DNA from: Mycoplasmopsis canis PG 14
Lineage (GTDB): Bacteria; Bacillota_I; Bacilli_A; Mycoplasmatales; Metamycoplasmataceae
Reading direction: 5' to 3'
NCBI RefSeq assembly: GCF_001553195.1
Contig: NZ_CP014281.1
Coordinates: 434,001 to 498,000, forward strand
DNA length: 64,000 bases
Made by a program: the position numbers and the translations under genes. Of the stretch, positions 45,875-58,555 are shown in pieces. Under the pieces are notes generated by a model. The model did not search any database. It was not told the DNA's origin and saw only the letters and a program-made list of their open reading frames with translations. Positions within the stretch are counted from its first letter, which is position 1; every line of letters starts with the position of its first letter.

Positions 45875-47858
45875 GTTTATCTAAATATTCCTTTCATAAT
45901 TCTTGAATTAGTTTTGGAGCATAATATTTTTGCGCTTTATCATCAAGTAATGCAGATTTAACTCTGTGTGTTTCTGATATTCAATAAAAGTCAGGTTCTA
46001 AATCAAAATCTTTACCTAATGCATAATCATTTCTAACAGCAAATGCATCACCCTTAATTTTATTAAGGTTTGAAGGTACGCTACCTCTTATCGTTGCTAA
46101 TCTGCTTCCTTTGTTAACATCTGGCATACTTGAAATTAGTCCTCAAGTATAAGGATGTTGAGGATAATTAAGAATTTCTTCTGCAGTACCTTCTTCAATT
46201 ATTTGTCCAGCATACATAATAGAAATATAGTCAGCTATAGAAGCAACTACTCCTAGGTCATGCGTAATAAATACTATAGATAGTTTTAATTTTTCTTGTA
46301 AGTCTTTGATTACATCCAAAACAAGAGCTTGGACAGTTGGATCAAGAGCAGTTGTTGGTTCATCCATAACTAATATTTTAGGCTCTAAAGCAACAATTGC
46401 AGCAATAACAACACGTTGTATCATTCCACCTGACATTTCGTGCGGGTAAAGTTTCATCACAGCTTCTGGATCGTTAATTTTTGTTAACTTCAGAAATTCT
46501 ACAGCTCTTAAGTATGCTTCTTTTTTATTTTTAACAACTTTATTAAGAAGCATACCCTCCATAATTTGAGCTCCAACTTTCATTGTTGGGTTTAAAGTAG
46601 ACATTGGATTTTGGAAAACTGCCGAAACAACCCTTCCTCTATAGTGTGATTTTTCTCAGTCATTAAAGTTAAAATTCTCTACATTATTATTATAAAGTTT
46701 AATTTCTCCAGAATCTATAACAGAATTATCTCCTGTTAAACCGTATAATAGTGATGTTATAACTGATTTACCTGAACCAGATTCACCAATTATTGCGTGA
46801 ACTTTACCTTCGTAAACTTCAAGAGATGGTCCTCTTAAAACTTTATTCTTTTCTCCTGGTCTAGCTGGATTAGTGAATGATAAATGGATATCATTGATTT
46901 CTGCAGCTATTTTAATTCTTGAACCATCACTAAACTCTTTATATTTAACGTTCTTTGAAAATTCTTCAAAATCAAATAACGGTTGCTTTTCTTTTGAAAA
47001 TAATTTTTTAACTAATCTTCAAACAGTTTCTTTATTTGTGTGTTGGCGTGAGCAATTGCAGTGATAAATTCTTCCGAAATATTTTTCAATGTTGCAAATT
47101 TTAATTATTGTTTTTGATATATTTTCATCAAATTTTTTTGATTTTTGAACTCTAATAACCTTTGGTTTATGATAAAAACCTTTTTCGCCGTAATATGAAT
47201 CGTTTGACAAATTCTCTTCTATAGTTTCTTCGTTTATTGGACCTGTGTATATGTCTTCTTCAAGAATTGTTTTTAAAATTTTAGATGAGTAATGTTTTTT
47301 AGGTTTTAAAGTTTCAAATTCGGTTTCTTCGTTTATTGGTCCTGTGTATATGTCGTGGTTTTGAATTATGTAATTCTTAATTTCTTTAGTATTTTTTTCT
47401 TTTAGATCTAAATTGTTAAAAATTGTTTCTTCGTTTATTGGCCCTGTATATATTTCTTCTTCAAGAATAGTTTTTCTTGTTGATTTTCTAGGTTTTTTAT
47501 TTGAACTAGCTACCTTTGTGGTTGATTTTGTTTTTGTGGCCGTTTTTTTCTTAGCTTGTTTTTTAGGTTTTACAGTTTCGAATTCAGTTTCTTCGTTTAT
47601 TGGTCCTGTGTATATGTCATCGCTAATAATGGGTTTTTTTGTTGATTTTCTAGGTTTTTTTTCTTTTTGTTTACTAGAAACTTGAGCTTTTTTCTCTTCT
47701 TTTGCTTTAACAATTCTTTTTTTAGGTTCTTTAATTTCTTGCGTTGGTTTAATTTGTTCTTCAACTTTTATGTGCAATAATTCGTCTTGTTTATTTTTGA
47801 TAGTTGTTTTTAATTTTTTAGGTTTTTGGAACTTATATTTTTTTGAATACTTTTTCAC
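45861..47858 (-). CDS. oppD: Oligopeptide ABC transporter ATP-binding protein OppD with repeat-bearing N-terminal extension
   Basis: 665 residues. Residues ~300-665 are a normal OppD: Walker A GESGSGKS, Q-loop FQNPMSTLNP, signature MSGGMIQRV, Walker B ILVMDEPTTALDP, switch ITHDLG, HPYTWGL. In front of it, in the same uninterrupted frame, are ~280 residues rich in Lys, Thr and Glu with four IYTGPINEET repeats and a short Cys/His cluster (HCNCSRQH). The start is a GTG at 47858 with AGGAAGG upstream. The extension's role is unknown. Confidence 0.9.
47223..47615 (-). repeat. Four dispersed IYTGPINEET repeats in oppD
   Basis: 30-base units at 47223-47252, 47322-47351, 47424-47453 and 47586-47615. 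They alternate between two contexts, one followed by EFETxKPKK and one preceded by KTILEE. The pattern suggests duplication of a two-repeat block. Confidence 0.9.
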
Positions 47859-47868
47859 ATCTACCTTC

Positions 47869-48903
47869 CTATCTTTGTCTTCTTAAAGCATCTTGCAAAC
47901 TAGCACCAATCAATTGAACACTAGTTGTAATTAAAATTAAAATTGAAGATGGTACAAAAACATATCTTAAATAAGTTGGAAATTGTTTTTGCCCTTCAGA
48001 AATTAAATTACCTAATGTTGAAGCATCATCAATTGCTAACCCAATGAAAGCTAATGATGTTTCAGATAATACTACACCAGGAATCGTAAAAACTAATTGA
48101 GTAATTAGAATTGGTAAAATAACTGGTATGTAGTTGAATAAAATTTTATACATAGGAGTTCCAAGAACTTTTGAAGCTGAAACTCATTCAAAGTGTTTTG
48201 CTCTTTTAACTTGAGCTCTTATTTGGTTAGCCATACCTGTTCAAGAAGTTAGTGATAATGAAAACGCAATAACTCAGAAACTTGGACTAACAACAATAGT
48301 CATAAGAATTAAAATTAAGATAGTCGGTACAACAGAAATAATTTTAATTATAAATGTAAATACTCTGTCAACTCTTTCGAATTGTCCCATCATAATACCT
48401 ATCGTTAATCCTATCATAACTTCTATAATAGTTACTACTATAGCTAAAGATAATGAGTATCTCAATCCGTGTCAAAGTCTAGCCCATAAGTCACGACCAA
48501 GGTGATCAGTACCTAAAATATGATGTGTACCACTACTATCTGTTGAATTAAATGTTAAATATCTATTATTAACATCAGTTAATTGCGGATCTAAAGTTGT
48601 GAAAGGTATTATTAACGCTAATATAATTAAAACAACAAGCAAAACAAAACCTAAAACACCACCAAAATTTTTAGAATATCTATAAACGAATTCTTTAAAG
48701 GGCTTAGCTTCCTGATTCATATGTTGATTGATCGAAAAATCTATAGACTTTCCAATGATTTTTCAAGCTTGATATTGAAAAGGCGCTAAAAGAGGGTTAG
48801 GTGCGGTATCTAAATTAGCTAAATTTGTTTCGCCCAATTCGTTTCTATTCTTTAATCTAGAAACATAATTATCAAATCTATCTTTAATACTTTTTTTAGA
48901 CAT
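47869..48903 (-). CDS. oppC: Oligopeptide ABC transporter permease OppC
   Basis: 344 residues. N-terminal cytoplasmic segment, a first helix at ~80-105, the HHILGTDHLGRDLWARLWHG motif region, five further helices, and the EAA-like loop ETSLAFIGLAI … PTLG-type segment (STLGNLISEG). Its ATG shares a base with the oppB stop. Several UGA-Trp. Confidence 0.94.
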
Positions 48904-49934
48904 TAAGCCCCCTTTCTTCTAACTCTAGGGTCAATAACTTCATAAAGTATATCCCTTGTAGCATATGAAACAATTGTTAATAAAGCGAACATAACAATTA
49001 AAAATAAAATAATATTGTAATCCTTGGTTTGTATAGCTTGTAATAATAAAGCACCTGAACCTGGAATAAAGAATATTTGTTCTATAAAAATACTTCCAAT
49101 AAATGAGCCAAAAATAACAGCAGGGAAAAATGTAGCTATAGGGAATAAGGCTGGTTTTAAGGCATGCTTCCAAACAAATCTGTTCTTTGATAAGCCTTTC
49201 AAGTATGCGAATTTTGCATGAACAGAATTTAATTCTCTATTTAGTTCTGTTCTAATGTATTTAATATAAACGATTATACTCCCTAATGAAAGAGCCAGTC
49301 CAGGAAGAATGTATGTTAAAAGATTTTTATCATTAAAAATGTATGGTAGCCCAACTAATCTCCCGATGAAAACTAAAACTAATGCAAAAATAATTGAAGG
49401 TACTGATGAAAAAATACTTACTATGACTGTTGAAATATTATCAACTCATCCACCAGGGTTTTTTCCGACCCAAATACCTACTGAAATACCGATTGTTACC
49501 GTTAAAAATACAGCAAAAATTCCTACAAGAAATGATTTATAAAATCTGACTCATACAAAATCTTGAATTTCTCTTCCAGGAAATAATGAAATCGAAATAC
49601 CAAATTCTCCTCTAAATAGGCCGGCTATATAATTTAAATATCTTTGAAAAATTGGTAAATTTAATCCGTATTTAGCTTCTATTGCTTTACGAGCAGCTTC
49701 ATCAAGACCTGCAGTCAATGAATTTGACCCAGGTACCGCATTAATTAAAAAGAAAGTGATTGTAATTACTATTAATCCAATAATAAAGAACTCTAAAATT
49801 ATCTTAGAAAATCTAATTAATGATTTTGATAAAGCAGAATCAAAAGAAAATAATTTTTGAAAAATTGTAAAATCTTTGTTTCTTTTATTAACAAAGAAAA
49901 TTTCGTTCAAATCTATATTTTTGTTTTTAGACAT
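48903..49934 (-). CDS. oppB: Oligopeptide ABC transporter permease OppB
   Basis: 343 residues. First helix at ~48-68 followed by the conserved loop (AVPGSNSLTAGLDEAA … KYGLNLPIFQRYLNYI, GEFGISI), then five helices and the coupling loop LKPALFPIATFF. The Shine-Dalgarno AAGGAG lies in the last codons of oppA. UGA-Trp codons in the middle. Confidence 0.94.
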
Positions 49935-49937
49935 TTA

Positions 49938-52900
49938 CTATCTCTCCTTTCCTCTTGGCAATCCTGGTCTTGGTGGTCTTGTATAATCGTATGCATATTG
50001 TAATGAAAATCTATAAAGAGAATCTGTTCCACCAACTCTTGTTATTTCTCAGTTAGTATCAACTTCCATAAGAGGAATAATAAATGCTCCGTCTCTAACT
50101 ATTTTCTCTAGCTCTCCAATAAATACATAAATATATTCTTGTGTTCATCCTTCTTTAAATTCACTAGTTGTAAAGTTAGAAGAAAAGAAGGCACTTAATC
50201 TATCGCTATATTCTGTTAATGATTCATTATTTTTAATAAACGAAAGCTCAATAAATTTCTTTCAAAAATCAAAACTAAGCTTATCACTTGATTGTATTGA
50301 CTGTTGAATGTTTAATCTTTCTTTTGTTTCTTTTGTTTTCTCGGCTATTTCTTCGATAGACATCGTGTTAAATACATAACGTTTATACGCATTTTTAACT
50401 TTTGAAAATTTTATGTTTGAATTTTTGACCAATAAATATTCAAGTATGTAAGAAACAAAATCATTAGTGTATAAAGCGCCTAAATTCTCTGCAAAAACTT
50501 TTGAATATTTTTTGACAAAAGTATTAATTTCTGTATTTGTTGTTGCTTTTTTAAATTCTTCTTGTGCGTTAGTATTAATTTGATTCTTAATTGAATTTAT
50601 TTGTTCATTTAATAATGAGACAAATGTTTCGAGATTGTTATTTAATCCTTGTTTTTCTAATAGTAAATCAATAATATAATCACTATAAACAAATGAACCA
50701 ACTGGGTTGTTTTTAAAACCAATTGTTTTTTGTGACAATGAATCTATCCCATCATTTTTGAAGAATGTTGAAACATAGTCATCAGCACCGTTACCACCTA
50801 TTTTGTCATAGTTTTGGTAAATAATGTCATACTGCCCTTCTTCTATGAATGCAGCAAAAGTGTTTTCTGGCAAGCTCTTTAGCTCCAAGTCGATGAAATC
50901 ACCAAAAGCTACCTGTAAGGCTTCACGCAAGAAAAGACCTGCATTTTTTTGTTCATCACTAGAATTGTTTAGATATCTTAATGAAACTTTTTTCAAACCT
51001 GGATATTTTGCTTTAAATTTATTCATGTAAAACTTAGCTGTTTCCAAATTATATGCGATATCTTTTCTTACTGTCTTTTCAAAAGTAAATGATTTTGCTA
51101 AGTGAACAACGAAGTCATAATTTTGTAATGGATATTCCTTGTTATCCTTAGTTTTTGAAGATAAATCACTAAAATATGTTTCAATATTTCTTCCATTTTC
51201 TGTTTTATATTGACCATATGAGGTAAATGTATTTACAGGGAATGAAAAATCTCAACCAACAAACTTAATTATGTTTTCACGATTAATAGCAAAATACATA
51301 GCGTTTCTTAAATCCTGATCTTGTAAGTAACTATCACCATTTGTTTCATTGTCTAAATTAAACCCATAAGCAATTGTGCCGTAACCAGAGTTTTTATTTA
51401 AATAACCTTTATAATCTTTGTTTGATCAATATTTGTTAATTTTTGTTGCGGGAATATAGGTTTGTGAAATATATCCATCTTCAAAAAATGTTGTATTAAT
51501 ATTTCTATCTGATGAAAAATAAATTTTAATTTTGTTTGAGATGGTACTTTTAGCATCAAAATATTCATTGTTCTTTGTTAAAACTATTTGTCCTTGAGGA
51601 CCTAAAACTACATCACTTGGATCCATTAAAAACGGACCGCTTGTTAAGAATAATTTTGGATCTGATCCATACTTATCAATACCTTCAGCTACTGTTTCAA
51701 CATACTTTCTATTAATTGGATAAATATTTGTAATAATATGCGATACTAAAAATACTAAATTAGGCGTTTTGTTTGCATCGAATATCATTGAAAATGAATT
51801 TTCAGAATTTGATATTTGATTGTATGTAGACACAATTTTTGAACCTTCTATATTAAAATCTTGATATGGATTTAAAAATTCATTCTTTTTTAAAGTAACG
51901 CTTTTTTTAACGCCGTTCTTCTGGATAATAAATTCTTGTATATCTTTATCTAAACTGAATCCAGGATTATGAACTAAATTTTCTTCAATCAATTCATTTG
52001 TATAATCTAAAAAGATTTGACCTGTATAAAATCCAAATGATAAAGCTGCTTCCTTGATTTTATCAACATCTTCTTGATCAATGTAATTGCCATTTTCGCC
52101 TTTAATTTGAGGTTGTCAAACCAATTGATTAGGGTCTTGCACATATTCTCCAAAAGAATTTTGTATATATCTTCTACGTCCGAATGGGTTTATATAATTT
52201 TTATTATATTTAGCAAGATATTCTTTTTGTGCATTAATAAATTTTTCAGCACCTCTTATTCCGAATTTTAATATTTGGTCTAATTTTTGAGATCCGGTAT
52301 TTAGATCCAATATGTATTCAAAATAATCTCTTAAATCTTGTGCGTTAATATAATCTCCATTACTTCAACGATTTAATTTATTGTTTAAAAATCCAGTTAA
52401 AGCCATGTAATTACTTGAATTTTTAGGGTTTCTAAAAGCGTAAATTGTAGATGTTTTAACAACATCTGAAGTAGAAGTAGCTTTACCTAACCCTCCAACT
52501 AAGTTAAAGTTAGTTAAGTCAAAGTAAGATGTAGTTGTTAAACCAAAACCATCTTCTTGGGCTAAATCATTTTTTTGTTTTCAAAAGTCATCAAATGATG
52601 AAGATATTTCATTTTGATCATTAACAGTTTTTGATGTATCTACCATTAGCATTGTAAAAGGATTTGTCTTTATTAATCTTTTTAAAGTATTATCAGGTCC
52701 ATCTTTTATAAATGAATCAACCAGGGATGGCAAAATTTTATCTACTGATTTATATTTTACGTAATTTAAGTTATTAATTGGCTCTGTTGCTAATCCTAAA
52801 TCATAATCAATTGATGCAACTTTTCTTGATGAATTTTCACTATCTGTTACAGAACTATTAGGAGTACATGAAACAACACCTATAACAGAAGATGTCATAG

Positions 52901-52949
52901 ATGATATCGCTAATAATGTTAATAATTTTCTAATCTTTTGTCTTTTCAT
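49938..52949 (-). CDS. oppA: Oligopeptide-binding lipoprotein OppA
   Basis: 1003 residues, the large mycoplasma type. Lipobox GVVSC, then a solute-binding fold with segments such as GYGTIAYGFNLDNE and LRNAMYFAINRENI that match family-5 binding proteins. Mycoplasma OppA homologues also act as ecto-ATPases or adhesins in some species; no clear P-loop was seen here. ATG 52949 lies seven bases after the upstream stop, whose TAG is part of the AGGAG ribosome-binding site. Confidence 0.92.
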
Positions 52950-52956
52950 AAAACTC

Positions 52957-55900
52957 CTATCCTGTGATATTGAATTGAAAATCAATTGAAATAATTGTTT
53001 TTCCTGTTTTTTCATCATTTGTATTAAGTTGATTTAGAACTTTTATAGGTGCTTGTGAGCTTGTTTTACCATTTTCTGCTAAGGATTCTAATGATCCTAA
53101 TTTAAAATCTTCAACAAATTGTTTTTCTGAATCAACAAATTCCATAATATAACTATGTTTTGGTTTTAATAAAGTATCTCTATATTTTCCCATAATTGCA
53201 AAATCAGAAACTCATGAAGTGTATCCCAAGTCTTCTACAGTAACTTTTGAATTAACATCTCCTTGCTTTTGTAAATAGAAAATATTATTTGTTTTTTCAA
53301 TATTTATTGGCAGGTATGATACTTCTTTAGTTTGTGTATCTGTAAATTTAATAAATTTAATTTTTTTAGCTAAGTCATTTGAGAAATATCCGTACATAGC
53401 CACCGCATCTTTTTCTTTATTCCTGAAAATTCCTGCAATGTTTCTAGTTCCAACACCGTAATTTAATAATTGAGAAATAAAGAATGCTTTTGGTCTTGAA
53501 GTAATTTGTTTTCCTTCAAAATCCTTCAATCTAATATTACTATCTTGCTTTTCTGTACCATCATCATTGTATAATTCCATACCAATTTCTTTTTTCTGGA
53601 ATCTATCCTTAAAGTAACCATTGTTTCTTGTGATTAAATTTGAAAAATATGATGAGTTTCTGGTTTCTGTACTTGACATGGTTCTTCTTTGAGTACCTAG
53701 TAAATCTCCATAAATTCTTGATCTAATTGCACCTGTTTTATTATTTCTTAACGATGTTTCTTCGGTAATTGTTCTTATATATTCACTTCTTAATTTTTCG
53801 TATTTTGATTTTTCACCTGCTTCAAAAGGTACTCTTTTACCGTCCACTAATTTACCATTATTTCTTAATGCGTCATTAACTCTTCTATAATCATTTTCAT
53901 AAAGCTTTTTACTTTCATAAAAATCATAGAAAATCTGTTTTGATTTTGGTAAGTATTCATCATATCTTTTGGCTCTTATTGTTTGATATACAGCTGTGTT
54001 TATGTGGGTTTGATTATTTACTCTATCATTTCAGAATTTAAGTTCAGTAGCATCAACAACGTAATCTAAACCAGTTTGGGCTTCATTAACACCAGATATA
54101 AATGAAGGCAATCCTTCAAAATCATTTCAATTAGGTACATAAGTAGTTTGAACATAATCTCTTGTTAATGTTTCAGCTATGTTATAAATGTAATCGGTAA
54201 ATTTATCATTTAATAAAGGTTCAACTCTTGTTAAGTTGTAATTTATTACATCACTTGAAGGTTGACCGTTACTAAATCCTGGAACGTAGATATCAAAACC
54301 TGTATTATCTCTAGTACCATGAGCGTCAAATCACATTAAGTTACCAGTTAATCTATAAAGATCTTGAGTATTTAAACTATCAATTATTCCTTGTACTTTG
54401 TCACCGTGATTTTCGTTGAATACTCTTCTTACAAAATCAACTAATTCATTTTGAAGGTCATTAACATCGAATTTAAACCTTCTTGTTGCCTCGTCAGGAA
54501 TTAAGTTTTTATCAAAAACAAATGCTTCTTTAAATCCTTTATCATCAAATGCAACTCCATATTCAGAAGAGAAAATAGCCATATTTTCAACAAGATTTTT
54601 GGCAGGATTAAAGTCTTTAACAAAAATAAAGTGTTTTGATTTAATAAAACGCTCCATAATCTCATTAGCTAATGCTTGTTCATTGTCTAAAATTTTTGCT
54701 AATTGAATTTCTAAAATATCTAAAAATGGTTTAGAAGCCTCTTTGAATTCATCAAAATCAATTTTTGTCTTTACATAATTAATATCTCAATTGAATTTTG
54801 CAACTACTTTTCCATCAACAAATTCTTTGCTTGCTAATGAAGCTTTTGAGTAGTCTACTGAAGTATATTCAAAGAAATCTTCCAATTTACTGAATGCAGG
54901 GTACTTGAGAGTATTATTACCTCTTTTCACTTCAGCAAATTTACCAGACGGATATGCATTATATAATGGTTTTGTACCATCCAATCCTCTATTTATATTG
55001 CTTAATGCAATTTTTTTAATATTAGCTTCTAAAGTTGCTTTATTAGTTGTTGAATTTGAAAATAATCTTTCCGATTGTACTTCGTTATTATCATTTAAAA
55101 ATACAATATCTTGACGTGAACCACGTACGGGTAAAATGCTTGTTAAATCTGTTCAAAATGCGGAATGAAAACTATTTTGGAATGATGCATCTACTTCAAT
55201 GCCTGCTCCCCTAAGGTTGTCAAGAATTTGCTGATTTTTGGCAGTTAGTGAATTTGGTATACCAGCATGGTTAGTTTTTGGCACAGAATATGATTCCGCC
55301 TTTGAATAATTATTATTTGTACCATTAACAAATAATAAAGTATTGTTTGTTTGTGATAATTCGTAATTATTTAACGTGTGAGTTTCACTTGGTGTTGAAG
55401 CAAAACCTGAATTTAGAATATCAATAATTTGATCTACTAATGAAGATTCTTTTTTGATAGCTGTATATTCAAAAGCTTTTCTTGTGTTTCCACCTGTTCT
55501 AACTATATTGTTTTGACTTGGATCAATTTCTGAAGCATCATTTCTATATAGAAGATTATCAATAAAATATTTATCGTTAGTTGTTTGTAATATTGAAATA
55601 ACGCCCATTTGTATTTTACCGCCAAGTGTTGAATTTGGTGTGTTTCACCCTGATTCTGAAACTTGCCGTTTAATTACTTCAATAAAACTTTGTCTAATAA
55701 GTTCAATTTTTTCATCTATATATTTCAATTCTTCCTCTGTTAAAGTTTGATTTAAAGGTACAGCAATAACAGGGTTCCCATCACGATCACGCATGTTGAT
55801 TTTTACAACTTGTCTATCATCAACTTCACCATTACCTGGTTTTGGTTTGTTAAATGTAACAGGATTAATTGTAAATAAATTATCACTGTTAGAATTAAAT

Positions 55901-58392
55901 ACTAATGCTTCACTATCTAAATTTAAATTTGATCCATCTTTGATAAAACTAAGAAGTCTTTTGGCATTTACTTTTTCAAATGAATAATTATCTTTTTTTC
56001 CTGAGAATGACTCAAGAACTCCACGAATAAATGGATTAAGCGTACCAGATTCTTCATCGAATGAGTTTGCAATGAATAAATCACCAAGATGTACATTTCT
56101 TAAATTAGCAGCTTCTTTTAACCCTTCGAAAGTTTGTAAAAATCTTCTTTTTGGATTATCTAAAATTTTGTAAATATCATTTCTTAATCCATCACCATTT
56201 CCTCAAATATCAGATTTTGTCTCAACTTCTTTTGTGCCATCTTTTTTGATATAAGTAAATTTTACAAAGCTTCCTTTGTCACTTTCCTTACCTAAAGAAT
56301 TAACTCTTGTTACTTCTAAATTAGTTCTAGCATCAAGATAGTTTTTAAGAGCATCTATTGAATAATATGAGGATTCATTTAATCCTCCCCTTGTAGAAAG
56401 ACCTCCTACAACAACGGCTCTACCATTATCATTTAATGCCTGACTTTGATCTAAAGTATAATGGTGACCATATTCATGAGCACCAACGTATTTTAAGAAA
56501 TCAGTTGATAGTCCATTAAATCCAGGAATGCTTGCGGATAACAATAAAGGAAGACCAATTCTATCTGTATCATTTAGGCCATAGTATTCACCTTCTTCAA
56601 TTGAGTATTCATAAACGAAATCTTTATTAATTCTCTTTACAATATGAGGTCCATTTCTTTTTATTCTTAAATGAGGGAACTTTCTTAAAACTTTATCAAC
56701 TAAACCATCATATGTTTCAACAAAAACTTGATACTTTCTGCTATCTAATCCTGTAATTTTCGCACCATTTTCATCAACTAAAGATACATCCTCAGGGCCT
56801 GCTTGAAGAGCTATAGGTGTAATAGAACCTTTATATCCTAGAGCAAACTTAAATTCAGCAAATTCATCAAAATCATTTTCGCTCATATTTTTTGCATCAA
56901 AACTCTTTGTTATATTTTTAGAAAATGTAGCGGTAAAAACACCGTTCTCAACATTTAATGATTCTACTTTAACGTCTACTAAAATTTCGTCTTGTTCAGC
57001 TTTTGATAATTTTGTAAATTTTTCAAAATTAATTTCTTTTTTATTCAAATCTAATGCTTCTGTTTTAGATTTGTAGAATTTATAACCATTCTTAGATTTG
57101 TAAGCTCATAAAGTTTTTTTTGTACCATCTTCAGCAAGTTCATAAGATTTGTAATCATAAAAATCTAAAAAGTTTTTTATTTTACTATCTAAAATATTTT
57201 TATAAGCACCGAATGCTGAATATCAAATCGGATCAACCTCACCCTCAAACATTGAAAAAGCATGATTTTTAGGTTCATCTTCAAATGAGAATTCAACTGT
57301 TAATCTCGGATTTCCATCATTATTATCAACTGATGCCTTAACCACCTTTGCTTTTTTAAACTGTCTTTGCGAATTTGAACCTTTAAATGAGTTTTTAAAA
57401 ATATTTAAGTATAAGTCGGATTCTGATTTATCCTCAAAATTCTCGTTTAAGTATTTTTCAAAGTCTTCTAATGAAGTATTTACAGGTAAAACGAATGTTC
57501 CTTTACCTCTATTTTTTTCTCTAATTGTTTCAAAATATTCGTTTTCTTGTATTGGTTCGTTCTTTAAAACTAAAAACTCACTTCCAACTAATTTATGAGG
57601 ATTAATTAATGATAAGAAAACAGAACCAGAGTTATTATTTCTGGCATTTTTCAAAGAAGTAGAAATAGCTATAGTTGATAAAAAGTCATCCACATTTTTC
57701 TTTGCGGTTCTATCCTGAAATAACGAATAAGATAAAGCATCTCTAGCATTTCCGGATCCTGATGCCCCAGAATAAATAGGCATAGACCCAAAGAAAGCGT
57801 CTGGGAAAAACTTAATTTCACTTGACTCTTTATGTGTTGTAGAGTGAGATCCTAATGTTATAGCATTACCGTTTTGTTCAACACCTGGAACAATTCTAAA
57901 GCTTTCTAATGTTAATAAATCAGGCCCTCAAGACACGTTGTTAAAAAATCATTTTGTAAATTCGATGAACTGTGCAGGTTTAACAGCCATTACATACTCG
58001 TTATAAAAACTAAATGAACCGTATTTAACTTCTAAAATAAAACTTTCTTGATATATCTCAAAATATTTTTTAAAAAATTCATCAAAGTTATATTCACTAT
58101 TAGGGTTGTTTAAAAAGCTAAATTTATCAAATGTAGAATTAATACTTCCAACAATTCTTTTTTTAGATGGATCTAAAATAGCTATTTCTGGTTTTAAGTT
58201 TGATTGTTCATCTCTTATTGAAGAAAAATCATTTCTAAGATCTTCAGGTTTTAAGTTTGAATAAGTACCATTTACTTCATCTGAATGCTTTGCAAATAAA
58301 AACATTGATCCTATTGCAGAACCAGAAACCAAGGCTATTAGCCCTAATGATAATAAAACTTTTGTTTTTAAACTTAGTTTTTTTCTTTTCAT
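52957..58392 (-). CDS. Giant PDxFFG-motif surface protein with zincin-like HEYGHH
   Basis: About 1811 residues in one frame with many UGA-Trp codons. N-terminal signal-anchor helix (~11-33, no lipobox), then PDAFFG at residues 197-202, the motif that names a mycoplasma-only protein family. Residues 639-644 read HEYGHH, the HExxH zinc-peptidase motif, with GGLNESSYY ~30 residues on as a possible third ligand. Extracellular topology is expected. No further domains were recognised. It is the first gene of the opp unit, so an extracellular peptidase feeding Opp is an attractive but unproven role. Confidence 0.85.
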
Positions 58393-58555
58393 AAGTACCT
58401 CATTTTTTACATTTATTTATATAAATAAATAATAAATTAAATAATAATTTAAATTTTATCATAAATAGGTATTTTTTTGAATTAGAAATTATCATTTAAA
58501 AATATTGTTTTTGTCCATAATTTAAGCTTTTTTATTCTATTTTTGGAGGTAAAAA

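Noticed and set aside
47223-47615. Repeats as an inserted mobile element
   Set aside because: They are in frame with oppD, coding, and not flanked by inverted repeats or target duplications.
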